Source: Labrenzia sp. R4_2 (GTDB taxonomy: Bacteria; Pseudomonadota; Alphaproteobacteria; Rhizobiales; Stappiaceae). Taken from it: DNA of 64,000 nucleotides. The stretch is from NCBI RefSeq assembly GCF_017743865.1, contig NZ_JAGHRJ010000010.1:62001-126000 (forward strand). Reading direction: 5' to 3'. A model generated the notes under the pieces. That model saw only the letters and a list, made by a program, of their open reading frames with translations. It did no database searches and was not told where the DNA came from. Positions 27,523 through 35,259 of this stretch are shown here, one piece after another. Position 1 is the stretch's first letter; each line of letters begins with the position of its first letter. Both the position numbers and the translations under genes were made by a program.

Positions 27523-27571
27523 CTGACGGTAGCCTGAAGGGACGTACCCCGCCGCTTCAGCTTCGTGTCAG
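27523..27571. promoter_or_regulatory. Two putative response-regulator boxes in the PepSY / response-regulator divergent promoter
   Basis: Plus strand 27523-27541 reads CTGACGGTAGCCTGAAGGG. The minus strand of 27552-27571 reads CTGACACGAAGCTGAAGCGG. Both have CTGA repeats 11 bp apart and match the site at 25733-25752. The two point in opposite directions, one towards each divergent gene, suggesting autoregulation plus control of the PepSY-reductase operon. Confidence 0.6.
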
Positions 27572-27615
27572 CCAGACGGATCATGGAGGGTCATCGCAAG
27601 AGGACGGGGACGAGC

Positions 27616-28275
27616 ATGCGCATCCTACTGATTGAGGACGACACGGTGCTGGGGGCTGCGGTGCGCGACCAGATCGCGGCCGATGGGCAGTCGGTCGATT
27701 GGGTGATGCGCCTAGATGCGGCCGGCGACGCTGTGAAAACCACGGCCTATGACCTGATCCTGCTCGACCTCATGCTGCCGGACGGTCGCGGGATCGGCTT
27801 CCTGAAGAGCCTGCGCGCGCGCGGAGACGTAACGCCGGTCATCATCCTGACTGCGCTCGACCAGGTGTCGGACCGGATCGAGGGGCTGAACGCGGGCGCC
27901 GACGACTATCTCGTGAAGCCCTTCGATCTCGCTGAGTTGTCCGCGCGGATCGGGTCTGTCGCTCGACGCTACAGCGGCAACCCGAACCCCATCGTCACAC
28001 ACGGGCCGCTGGACATCGATCTCTCCGCCCGCAGCGTCCATCGCGACGGCAAGGCGGTGCAACTGACCGCAAGGGAATGGGCGCTGTTCGAAGCCTTTCT
28101 CGCGCGCCCCGGTCAGCTTCTGTCCAAGGCGCAGCTGGAGGAAAAGCTCTACGCCTTCGACGCCGAGGTGGAGAGCAACACCATCGAGGTCCATGTGAGC
28201 CGCCTGCGAAAGAAGCTCGGGAGCACGGTGATCGAGACCGAGCGCGGCATGGGCTACAGGCTGGGCCGTCCATGA
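27616..28275 (+). CDS. OmpR-family response regulator
   Basis: 219 residues from the ATG at 27616 (the first in-frame ATG that gives the MRILLIEDD receiver start). The receiver has acidic residues at 8-9, phospho-acceptor Asp51 (LLDLMLPDG) and Lys in VKPFDLAEL. The C-terminal winged helix (LTAREWALFEAFLARPGQLLSK; NTIEVHVSRLRKKLG) ends GMGYRLGRP. Resembles the QseB/PmrA group. Overlaps the kinase gene by 4 bp. Likely controls the divergent PepSY/reductase genes and the six-gene operon through the CTGA-N7-CTGA boxes. Confidence 0.9.
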   Translation: MRILLIEDDTVLGAAVRDQIAADGQSVDWVMRLDAAGDAVKTTAYDLILLDLMLPDGRGIGFLKSLRARGDVTPVIILTALDQVSDRIEGLNAGADDYLVKPFDLAELSARIGSVARRYSGNPNPIVTHGPLDIDLSARSVHRDGKAVQLTAREWALFEAFLARPGQLLSKAQLEEKLYAFDAEVESNTIEVHVSRLRKKLGSTVIETERGMGYRLGRP

Positions 28276-29630
28276 GATGGCCGGCCAGCCTTCAGGGCCG
28301 ACTCGGCCTGTCGCTCGGCCTGGCGCTAACGGTGTTGTGGCTGGTCGCGGCGACGGTGACGGCCGTCATCGTCAGGGGCGAGCTGGACGAGGTCTTCGAC
28401 AGCGCTCTGCGAGAGACTGCGGAACGGATCCTGCCGCTGGCCGTCACCGATATCGTCGGGCGGGAAGATCAGGGCGTGACGCAGCGGCTCGCGCCCATCC
28501 GGGAGCACGACGAGTTCTTCACCTACCTCGTGCGGGATGCCGAGGGGCGCATCCTGCTGCAATCCCACGCGGCCGATGCGGCGGTATTCCCGCCCTGGGA
28601 CGGACCCGGGTTCCGGCAGACCGCCACCCACCGGTTCTACAGCGACGCAGCGCTTCAGGACACGATCCGGATCACCGTGGCCGAGCCGCTGGCCCATCGC
28701 GCGTCGGTCGCGCGTGAGATCCAGATGGGCCTCGGCCTGCCGCTGCTCATCATGCTGCCGATCGCGCTGATGGTGATCATTCTTGCCGTTCGCTTCAGCC
28801 TCGATCCGCTGCGTCGGTTCCGCGCTCGGCTGGAGGCGCGCGGCGCCCGCGACCTGTCGGAGGTTCCTGCCGAGGGGCTGCCGACGGAGATCAGTCCTCT
28901 GGCCAAGACGCTCAACGGCCTTCTGGCCCGCTTGCGCGAGGCGTTCGAGGCCGAGCGCAGCTTTGCTGCGAACGCGGCTCACGAGTTGAGAACGCCGTTG
29001 GCCGGCGCCCTCGCTCAGGCGCAGCGGCTGAGGGCGGAGACACAGGAGCCGGCCACCGAAGCGCGGGCCGCCGAAATCGAGGCGATGCTCAAGCGCCTGA
29101 CCCGGCTTTCCGAACGCCTCATGCAGCTTGCCCGGGCTGAAGGCGGGCGTCTTCGACAGGAACAACTGTCGGATCTGCGCCCCGTGGCCCGCGTCGTGAC
29201 CGATGAGCTGGCGAAAACAAGTGTTGAACATCGAATTGTTCTGAGCCTGCCCGACGTGCCAGTGATGTCGGACCTCGATCCCGACGCATTCGGGATTCTG
29301 TGCCGAAACCTCGTCGAAAACGCCCTTCGGCACGGAGCCGGAGATTTGGCTGTCCAGGTGACGCTGACTGCGGACGGCCGCCTTGTTGTCGCGAACGATG
29401 GTCCCGTCGTGGCGCGCGAGATGCTCGACCGCCTGACGGCACGCTTTGAACGGGCGAACGCAAGCACCGATGGCAGCGGGCTTGGCCTAGCCATCGTCGC
29501 GGCCATCGCGAACCGGATCGGAAGCTCTCTCGTTCTGAGATCGCCGCGGCCTGGTGCATCTTCCGGTTTCGAGGCATCACTCATTTTGCCGACCGATAGC
29601 CCCGGGTTCGGCGCCGGGCGCGACGCGTAA
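28272..29630 (+). CDS. Two-component sensor histidine kinase
   Basis: 452 residues from the ATG at 28272 that overlaps the regulator stop. Layout: transmembrane helix (LGLALTVLWLVAATVTAVIV), periplasmic sensor of about 130 residues, second helix (LGLPLLIMLPIALMVIILAV), HAMP-like linker, H-box AANAAHELRTPLAGALAQAQ with the phospho-acceptor His, N-box CRNLVENALRHG and G-box GSGLGLAIVAAI. QseC/PmrB-like organisation. The sensor lacks obvious metal-binding clusters, so the signal (metal, redox or peptide) is unknown. Confidence 0.9.
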   Translation: MRWPASLQGRLGLSLGLALTVLWLVAATVTAVIVRGELDEVFDSALRETAERILPLAVTDIVGREDQGVTQRLAPIREHDEFFTYLVRDAEGRILLQSHAADAAVFPPWDGPGFRQTATHRFYSDAALQDTIRITVAEPLAHRASVAREIQMGLGLPLLIMLPIALMVIILAVRFSLDPLRRFRARLEARGARDLSEVPAEGLPTEISPLAKTLNGLLARLREAFEAERSFAANAAHELRTPLAGALAQAQRLRAETQEPATEARAAEIEAMLKRLTRLSERLMQLARAEGGRLRQEQLSDLRPVARVVTDELAKTSVEHRIVLSLPDVPVMSDLDPDAFGILCRNLVENALRHGAGDLAVQVTLTADGRLVVANDGPVVAREMLDRLTARFERANASTDGSGLGLAIVAAIANRIGSSLVLRSPRPGASSGFEASLILPTDSPGFGAGRDA

Positions 29631-29885
29631 TCCGCGACAAGTGCCGGAGGATCAGCACACCCGCGCCTGTTCCCGCAATACCGCGTAGTCGCTCATCATC
29701 TCCGCGATCGCCGAGCCCTCCAGTAGAAGACTCCGCTCCGTGGCCGCCGGCGCCCATCCCAACCAGAAACGACAGTCGCGCAGCCGCCCCAAAGCTCAAT
29801 GATCCACATGAGGCACTAACCGGACCAGCAGTTCTTGGGAATTCATTTGAGACTACCCAACGACCGGAAGGAGGGCGCAAACCAG

Positions 29886-30992
29886 TCACAGGATCCCCCA
29901 CGCCCGATACCGCCCTCGCCCCGTCATCTCCCGCACGCCGAGCTCGCTAACCAGGTTCAAGGCCCCGCGCGGCGTGACCTTCGCGGCTTTTGCAACCATA
30001 TGAGCAGACACGATTGGCCGCGAAAGGAGAAGATCAATAGCAGTAGGGAGACTGCTCGTTGAGCGCTTGCCAATCGCGCGGCGCTCTAGCTGACGCTTGG
30101 CGAGTGTCAATCGATCGATGTCCTTCATTCCGGCGGCGGCAACTGCGTTCATCGCGTCGAGGTAAGCAATCAGCCTGGTCGTCCGATCACGGGCTCGCCG
30201 ACGCTCGCGCGGTATGTCACGCAGCCCAACCGCATAGGCCAGCAGGTGAGACCGCACTTTTCCGCGCGATCGCAGGAAATCCGAAACGAGCACCTGCCCG
30301 AGCCAGTGCTGGCGCTGTAGGGGTTCGAGATATTCCCATGCATCCCAGAGAACCGCTGCGGCGAGTGTGGCCGGAAGCCCTTCAACCTTCTTGACCAGAT
30401 CGAGCCACTCGCCGATCCGCTCGCCCTCATCCCAATCCGGATCGCGAATGACCAGCTCTCCGACGCTTGTTTCCGATACCCGCTTCCTTTGTTCGACAGC
30501 CGCATTGCCATTGACCAGCCATTGGGTGCGAGCGAGTACCTCGTCGATCTCCGCCAGCTCGGGCGATAGTGCATCGTGATCGACTAAGTCGAGCTCCACT
30601 CCCTCCCCTCCCCTATCGGCCGGTTCGGCTTCGGCGGAAGGTTCCTCCGCGACGCCAGCCAGCGCCATGATCCCCGCCCGGGAAATCGACCAGCCGGGAT
30701 CGTTCCGTGACACGCGGCGCCGCGCCCGGACAATGCGGTGCGCAATAACAAGCTCATGGCTGGGCGCCCGAATGTCCATCTGTGCATCGTGGAGAACCAG
30801 GTCCTCGATATGGACGAGTTCGCCGCCGACCCACATACTGGAAACGGAATCGAAGAAATCTGCCCGCTTAGAAAAGCCCGGTCCGACCTCCGACCGGGCC
30901 ACGCGCTCATCAAGCCGGGCAAGCGCGTCCTCCGCGGCCGCGATCGGCCCCAGGAGGGTCTCATGGGTCAATTTTCCGATTTCATAAGCCAT
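29886..30992 (-). CDS. RHE_PE00001-family protein (DUF1612-like)
   Basis: 368 residues from ATG 30992 (a GTG at 31001 is less likely). It matches a family found widely on rhizobial and roseobacterial plasmids, with the N-terminal pattern LTHETLLGPIAAAEDALARLDERV and a Ser/Asp-rich SVSSMWVGGELVHIEDLVLHDA. The C-terminal part resembles a DNA-binding helix-turn-helix (LLSRPIVSAHMVAKAAKVTPRGALNLVSELGVRE). Function is unknown. It is divergent from a serine recombinase gene, a pairing often seen near repABC. Confidence 0.75.
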   Translation of the reverse strand: MAYEIGKLTHETLLGPIAAAEDALARLDERVARSEVGPGFSKRADFFDSVSSMWVGGELVHIEDLVLHDAQMDIRAPSHELVIAHRIVRARRRVSRNDPGWSISRAGIMALAGVAEEPSAEAEPADRGGEGVELDLVDHDALSPELAEIDEVLARTQWLVNGNAAVEQRKRVSETSVGELVIRDPDWDEGERIGEWLDLVKKVEGLPATLAAAVLWDAWEYLEPLQRQHWLGQVLVSDFLRSRGKVRSHLLAYAVGLRDIPRERRRARDRTTRLIAYLDAMNAVAAAGMKDIDRLTLAKRQLERRAIGKRSTSSLPTAIDLLLSRPIVSAHMVAKAAKVTPRGALNLVSELGVREMTGRGRYRAWGIL

Positions 30993-31275
30993 TGAAAACA
31001 CGGTGATTCGAATTCGATACGGAAGCTATCATGCGTTTCGCTTCTGTCACACCGGTAATTTTCTGGCGCCTCTATATATAATGAGCGCTGCGGCCTTCAG
31101 GATTGAACAAGGGACACGGCACTCAGCGCTCAGATCGACGAGAGAGCCTGTTTTTCCGGGGTTTTTGGAGCGTTCGGTTGTCAGAAAGGCCCTCAAGAGA
31201 CGTTTACAAACGATCAGTTATCGGTATCTTCTATGTTTGGAAAACCGGCTCTCGATCATCTCCCAGGCGCTGCAA

Positions 31276-32217
31276 ATGGCCGCTGACACCCAGAATCGCA
31301 CGTCTCGTCGACCACAGGGACGGCTAATCGGCTATGCGCGCGTCTCTACGGACGAGCAGGCGACCCAGGCGCAGGAAATGGAGCTGCGGTCGGCCGGCTG
31401 CGAAATGATCGTCGAGGAACACGGTTCCGGAGCTTCTCGCGCCCGTCCTGCCCTCTCACGGCTTGTTCAGGACATCGGTGCCGGCGACACGCTCGTCGTG
31501 GTGCGGCTCGATCGCCTGGCACGATCCGTCAGCCATCTGCTGGATGTCATCGAAGACCTGACGGCAAAGGGTGCGCATTTTCGATCGCTGAGGGATCCGA
31601 TCGACACCAGCACGCCCCAAGGCATGTTCTCGCTGCAAGTGCTCGGCGCCGTGGCCCAGCTCGAGCGGGCGTTGATTTCCGAGCGCACCAAGGCCGGGAT
31701 CCAGGCGGCTAAGGCGAAAGGTCGTCTCCCTGGCAATCCTGGCATCCGCGAGCGCCGGCCGGAGATGCTCTCGAAGATGAAGTTGGCGCAGAAAGCGGCC
31801 TATGGGGCACGCCTTCAGGCCACGGCCTCACAATGGCTTCCAACGGTGAAGCGGATGCGGCCGGACCACACCTGGGACGACATCGCCCGTGTTCTCAAAC
31901 AGCGCGGTTTCGACTGGACGCCGGAACGCCTGCGTCGGGCAGTCAAATGGATGGTCTCGGAAGGTATGGCCGATGCGTCGCTTTTGCGGAAATCGCCGCC
32001 GCGGCCGGCCGAGGACCGGTTGATGACCCTGGTCGCCGGGATCCATTCGTCCAATCCGGATCTCACACTGCGCGAAATCGCCAACCAGCTAGAGCGCTTG
32101 CACGAACGCACGCCGCGCGGAGGAACGAAATGGGCGCCCTCTTCCGTGAAAAACCTCCTTGATCGCGCAAAACGCAGCGGCCTGATCGACGCTGTCGAGA
32201 CAGAAATGCCGGGGTGA
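31276..32217 (+). CDS. Serine recombinase (resolvase/invertase family) with extended C-terminus
   Basis: 313 residues from ATG 31276, where the resolvase homology begins. The N-terminal catalytic domain contains GYARVSTDEQATQAQ (nucleophilic Ser) and VVRLDRLARSVSHLLD. The C-terminus is longer than in Tn3 resolvases and has two further helix-turn-helix-like stretches (WDDIARVLKQRGFDWTPERLRRAV; LTLREIANQLERL). It may resolve plasmid multimers, or be the leftover of an integrative element. The ~280 bp upstream, shared with the divergent RHE_PE00001 gene, is a candidate recombination site, but I cannot define it. Confidence 0.85.
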   Translation: MAADTQNRTSRRPQGRLIGYARVSTDEQATQAQEMELRSAGCEMIVEEHGSGASRARPALSRLVQDIGAGDTLVVVRLDRLARSVSHLLDVIEDLTAKGAHFRSLRDPIDTSTPQGMFSLQVLGAVAQLERALISERTKAGIQAAKAKGRLPGNPGIRERRPEMLSKMKLAQKAAYGARLQATASQWLPTVKRMRPDHTWDDIARVLKQRGFDWTPERLRRAVKWMVSEGMADASLLRKSPPRPAEDRLMTLVAGIHSSNPDLTLREIANQLERLHERTPRGGTKWAPSSVKNLLDRAKRSGLIDAVETEMPG

Positions 32218-32304
32218 ACAATAAGCGCGAACGCAATACAAATCGCGCATCTCGAGCCTAGCCAAAACATGGCAAACAAACCGTAAAGCCTGGAGCGCAC
32301 GCGC

Positions 32305-32520
32305 ATGGAAACAGAGACGCTGATCATCAACAGCCGCGAGGACTTTGCGCAATGGGCCATGGACCGCGCCAATGGCATCATTGTGGAGCAGGGTTCGAGC
32401 CTCGCCACAGCCGCCCGGACAGGCGACGAAAGCCGGATTGCCGATGCGGCAAACGCCCTCGGTCAGACGATCGTAGACGCCCTGCTCGATGCTTTCGACT
32501 GTCTTGTCGATACCGACTGA
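32305..32520 (+). CDS. Small acidic hypothetical protein
   Basis: 71 residues, start ATG 32305 with a TGGAG about 13 bp upstream. Predicted all-helical and acidic (NSREDFAQWAMDRANGIIVE; ALGQTIVDALLDAFDCLVD). No recognised family. It lies between the recombinase and repC, convergent with repC. Codon choice resembles its neighbours, so it is probably real, but the size keeps this tentative. Confidence 0.45.
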   Translation: METETLIINSREDFAQWAMDRANGIIVEQGSSLATAARTGDESRIADAANALGQTIVDALLDAFDCLVDTD

Positions 32521-32548
32521 CGCACCGGCCCTCTTGCCCCGATCCACG

Positions 32549-33853
32549 TCATGAATCCCACTTCTTCATCGACTGGCGAAGAGCATCAGACATCTCATAG
32601 CCCCCTTCCCGGCCCGCTCCCGTGGCCGGCGCTTTAGCAGCCGCCTTGTCCGCTTCAAGCTTCGCGTTTAACAGCGCCATAATCATCGGCCAGGCCGAGA
32701 ACTTCCCTTCCCGCGCCTTGTCGGTCAGGCTACGCAAATAGCCGCCGGGACTATTGATCTGTTCGTTGCGCTGATAAATCGCGGCGAGCGTAATCGTGGC
32801 ATGTTGGTCGCCGAGAACCTCGCAGGCCTCCCGCCATGCGCTCGGGCTGATCCCAAGCATCACGCGGCCCACCTCCGCGGCCGCAATAAAGTCTCGCCAG
32901 TTGCGGATTTCACCATCCTTCGCCAGCTGTCGCCAATCGCTACACGCATCCAGCACGATACCCAAAGGCAACTCCCGCTTCGGCAAGCTCCGCAGGTTGC
33001 TGTTTTCCTCGGCGGTGCCGCTCGCTTCTTCTCTTTTTCGAGAGCCTTGTTCAGATTCAGATTTGGAGTCTGGGTTTGAATTCTGTTTGTGGCGCTCAGA
33101 ATGAGACTCATTGGCGCTCATATTTTGTGATTTTGTGAATGATTCTAGCACTTCATTCACTTCCGCCCAGAGCAGCTCCAGATCTTCGCAGATGGTCTCC
33201 AGAACCTGGCGCGGCGCCGTCCGTGGCAGCTTGGCCATGATATCCTGATAAGTGCGCGTCATCAGGCCCCAATTGCCCGGTACGCTCTCCTCAAGGCCGG
33301 CGTCGATCATCTTGACGATATCCCGGCGCAATAGCGTCAGGCGCTCTCTCACGGCCTTGTAAGCGCGTTTTTCGGCCTGGACGGCTTCAGCGAGTTCCGC
33401 GAACTCTTCGGCGCGCGCGACGATCGGCGAGAGATCGAAACCATAGGCCTGCTCGACTTGGCCGCCCCTACCCCTGCGCGCGAACCGCTTACCATTGGGA
33501 CTGTCGCGGCGGATAATCAGCCCACAGTCGACCAGGCAGCTCAGATGTCGTCTAAGGGTCGCCGGCGACATGCCATTGGCCCGAGCGGTCAATTGCTCAT
33601 TGGAGGGCCATACGATCAGCTCGCCTTCGGCCGTAAGCTCATTCTCCGGATGGAAGGACAAGAGCGCATTGAGGATCGCCAAAGCGCGATCGGTGGCACC
33701 CAGTGGCTCCTTGGCATCGCGGATCGTGTGGAAGACCTTCCATTTCTCGACCGTCGCACCTTCTCGTATGGATTTCGCGGCGACTTGGCTTGCCATTTGG
33801 CCAAGCGTCATCGCCCGGCGCCCAAAGGGCGTCGTTGCAATATGCGTCTGCAT
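32549..33853 (-). CDS. repC: Plasmid replication initiator RepC
   Basis: 434 residues. The N-terminal family signature is TTPFGRRAMTLGQMASQ, followed by a winged-helix DNA-binding region (LTARANGMSPATLRRHLSCLVDCGLIIRRDSPNGKR) and a C-terminal segment typical of the family (GGYLRSLTDKAREGKFSAWPMI). RepC initiates replication from an origin inside its own coding sequence. It is third in the repABC operon; 193 bp separate it from repB, the position of the incompatibility antisense RNA in this plasmid class. The central linker (about residues 240-285) is rich in Ser, Glu and Lys and is encoded by AT-rich DNA. Confidence 0.95.
   Translation of the reverse strand: MQTHIATTPFGRRAMTLGQMASQVAAKSIREGATVEKWKVFHTIRDAKEPLGATDRALAILNALLSFHPENELTAEGELIVWPSNEQLTARANGMSPATLRRHLSCLVDCGLIIRRDSPNGKRFARRGRGGQVEQAYGFDLSPIVARAEEFAELAEAVQAEKRAYKAVRERLTLLRRDIVKMIDAGLEESVPGNWGLMTRTYQDIMAKLPRTAPRQVLETICEDLELLWAEVNEVLESFTKSQNMSANESHSERHKQNSNPDSKSESEQGSRKREEASGTAEENSNLRSLPKRELPLGIVLDACSDWRQLAKDGEIRNWRDFIAAAEVGRVMLGISPSAWREACEVLGDQHATITLAAIYQRNEQINSPGGYLRSLTDKAREGKFSAWPMIMALLNAKLEADKAAAKAPATGAGREGGYEMSDALRQSMKKWDS
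33040..33165. promoter_or_regulatory. oriV: Candidate replication origin (AT-rich core within repC)
   Basis: A distinctly AT-rich stretch in an otherwise GC-rich gene, with the tandem octamer ATTTTGTG ATTTTGTG at about 33121-33136. In characterised repABC plasmids the origin maps to an AT-rich part of repC, so this is the natural candidate. Limits are approximate. Confidence 0.5.
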
Positions 33854-33921
33854 TTTCTTTCACCTATCGCTAGGCAATAGAAAACTGCTCGCCGAAAAGG
33901 CGCTCATGGCTCAAAAGAGCC

Positions 33922-34046
33922 TTGACTGTGATTCTCGGAAGTGCGATTCTCTAGCTGCTGAGACTAAAGAAGGGGCTTCCGGAAGCGATTTCGGCGGCCT
34001 TTTTCTTTGCCGGGTTTCCTTTTCGCCGGAAATTCCGGCCGTTGAT
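33922..34046 (+). ncRNA. Candidate antisense incompatibility RNA in the repB-repC gap
   Basis: repABC plasmids encode a small RNA antisense to the repB-repC spacer that limits repC expression. Here the plus strand has a possible promoter, TTGACT at 33922-33927 and GATTCT at 33945-33950 with 17-bp spacing. A 12-bp palindrome GCTTCCGGAAGC and a T-rich tract (CCTTTTTCTTT) follow. The RNA would be short, ending near the T-tract. The -10 match is weak, so position is the main support. Confidence 0.4.
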
Positions 34047-35051
34047 TCAGTCGCGGCCCTCCTCTCTGCTGGATTGAAATTCTCGATAAAGGTCGTCGAG
34101 TTGCGCAGAGACAAACCGCGCAAACTCCGGAACGACCTTGTCTTCGAAAGTGAGCGTCGTTCGGCCGTTGCGGTCCTCTATCTTGGCCGCACGCTTTCCG
34201 GTTGGCGTTTTCCAGATATTCGAGCTTGCGGGTTTCTTCCCCGTCTTCTTGGGCTCAACCGCGCGCAGAACAGCCTGAAACCGCACGTCGCTATTGGCTC
34301 CGGCGATCTTTTCATCGCTGAAGATAGTATCCGCCTCGAAGGAATCTCCGGCATGCTCGAGCCCGTCAGCCAGCTTGAGCCAGCGCGCACGGCCGGCCTT
34401 TGGTGCTGGTCCGATGCGTTTCACCAAGTGTTCCGGGACGCGGCGTGCCACAGCTATGTATCTGCTGACGTCAGCCTTGTCCGAACACAACGCCGAGACA
34501 ATTGTCGACCGATCGCAGCCGGAGTCTTCCAGATTTTTGGCAAAGAACGCCTTCTCTATGAATGAGAGATCTTCGCGATCAAGGTTTTCACGACCTTGTG
34601 CGACGATCAGTTCCTGGTCTGTGAGCTTTCGGATTATGGCCCGCACCGGCCGGTTGAGCATCTTCGCGGCTTTTAGCCTGCGGCGACCATATGCGATCTG
34701 GAATCGCCCTTGTCCCGCAGGACTTGGCCGAACGAGAATTGGGACCTGCTGCCCATTGTCTGAAATGGACTGCACGAGCTCGTCAAAGGCCGGATCAACA
34801 TCAGTCGGGATGCGATCTGCTATAGGAGACTGTTCGATCGTATCGGGTTCGATTTCAACGACGACATCGCCTTTCTCGAGCTGCTCCTGCAGCCGGGTCG
34901 CCAGCTTGGCGCCATCGGTCATCTGCTTCAGGGACGTTCCCATCGCCGATATAGCGCCGGTGCGTACGCGCTCCGACGGCTTCTCGCTTTCGCCAGCAGC
35001 CGGCTCCGGCTTCTTGAGATAGAGGGAGTTGATTGCGTCTTTTCGGCTCAT
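34047..35051 (-). CDS. repB: Plasmid partition protein RepB (ParB-like)
   Basis: 334 residues from the ATG at 35051 (MSRKDAIN, the usual RepB start). A ParB/sulfiredoxin-like N-terminal domain (PILVRPSPAGQGRFQIAYGRRRLKAA; GRENLDREDLSFIEKAFFAKNLE) is followed by a helix-turn-helix with VSRYIAVARRVPEHLVKRIG and a C-terminal dimerisation part. It binds parS; three perfect parS palindromes lie between its start and repA. With RepA it segregates the plasmid. Confidence 0.95.
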   Translation of the reverse strand: MSRKDAINSLYLKKPEPAAGESEKPSERVRTGAISAMGTSLKQMTDGAKLATRLQEQLEKGDVVVEIEPDTIEQSPIADRIPTDVDPAFDELVQSISDNGQQVPILVRPSPAGQGRFQIAYGRRRLKAAKMLNRPVRAIIRKLTDQELIVAQGRENLDREDLSFIEKAFFAKNLEDSGCDRSTIVSALCSDKADVSRYIAVARRVPEHLVKRIGPAPKAGRARWLKLADGLEHAGDSFEADTIFSDEKIAGANSDVRFQAVLRAVEPKKTGKKPASSNIWKTPTGKRAAKIEDRNGRTTLTFEDKVVPEFARFVSAQLDDLYREFQSSREEGRD

Positions 35052-35096
35052 GAGTGCACACCCGAGTTTGGCCATCCGCTTCGGGGCAGGGGGCTT

Positions 35097-35112
35097 GTTG
35101 GGAGCTCCCAAC
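35097..35112. promoter_or_regulatory. parS: parS site 1
   Basis: Perfect 16-bp palindrome GTTGGGAGCTCCCAAC, matching the repABC parS consensus GTTNNNNGCNNNNAAC. Closest to repB. Confidence 0.92.
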
Positions 35113-35154
35113 AACTCTGTATTTGGACAGTTGCTCCGACAGTGCGCCGAATGT

Positions 35155-35170
35155 GTTGGGAGCTCCCAAC
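35155..35170. promoter_or_regulatory. parS: parS site 2
   Basis: Identical 16-bp palindrome, exactly 58 bp from site 1. Confidence 0.92.
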
Positions 35171-35212
35171 AACCGCAGCAGTTGGCTCCTTACTTCGGAA
35201 AACACGTCGCGT

Positions 35213-35228
35213 GTTGGGAGCTCCCAAC
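35213..35228. promoter_or_regulatory. parS: parS site 3
   Basis: Identical 16-bp palindrome, exactly 58 bp from site 2 and 32 bp beyond the repA stop. Confidence 0.92.
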
Positions 35229-35259
35229 ACGCTCGCATCAGAGAGGCAGGCCGCGTTCG

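Noticed and set aside
29581-29901. 106-codon minus-strand frame after the histidine kinase gene
   Set aside because: Low-complexity Gly/Arg composition, overlap with the kinase 3' end and no recognisable domain.
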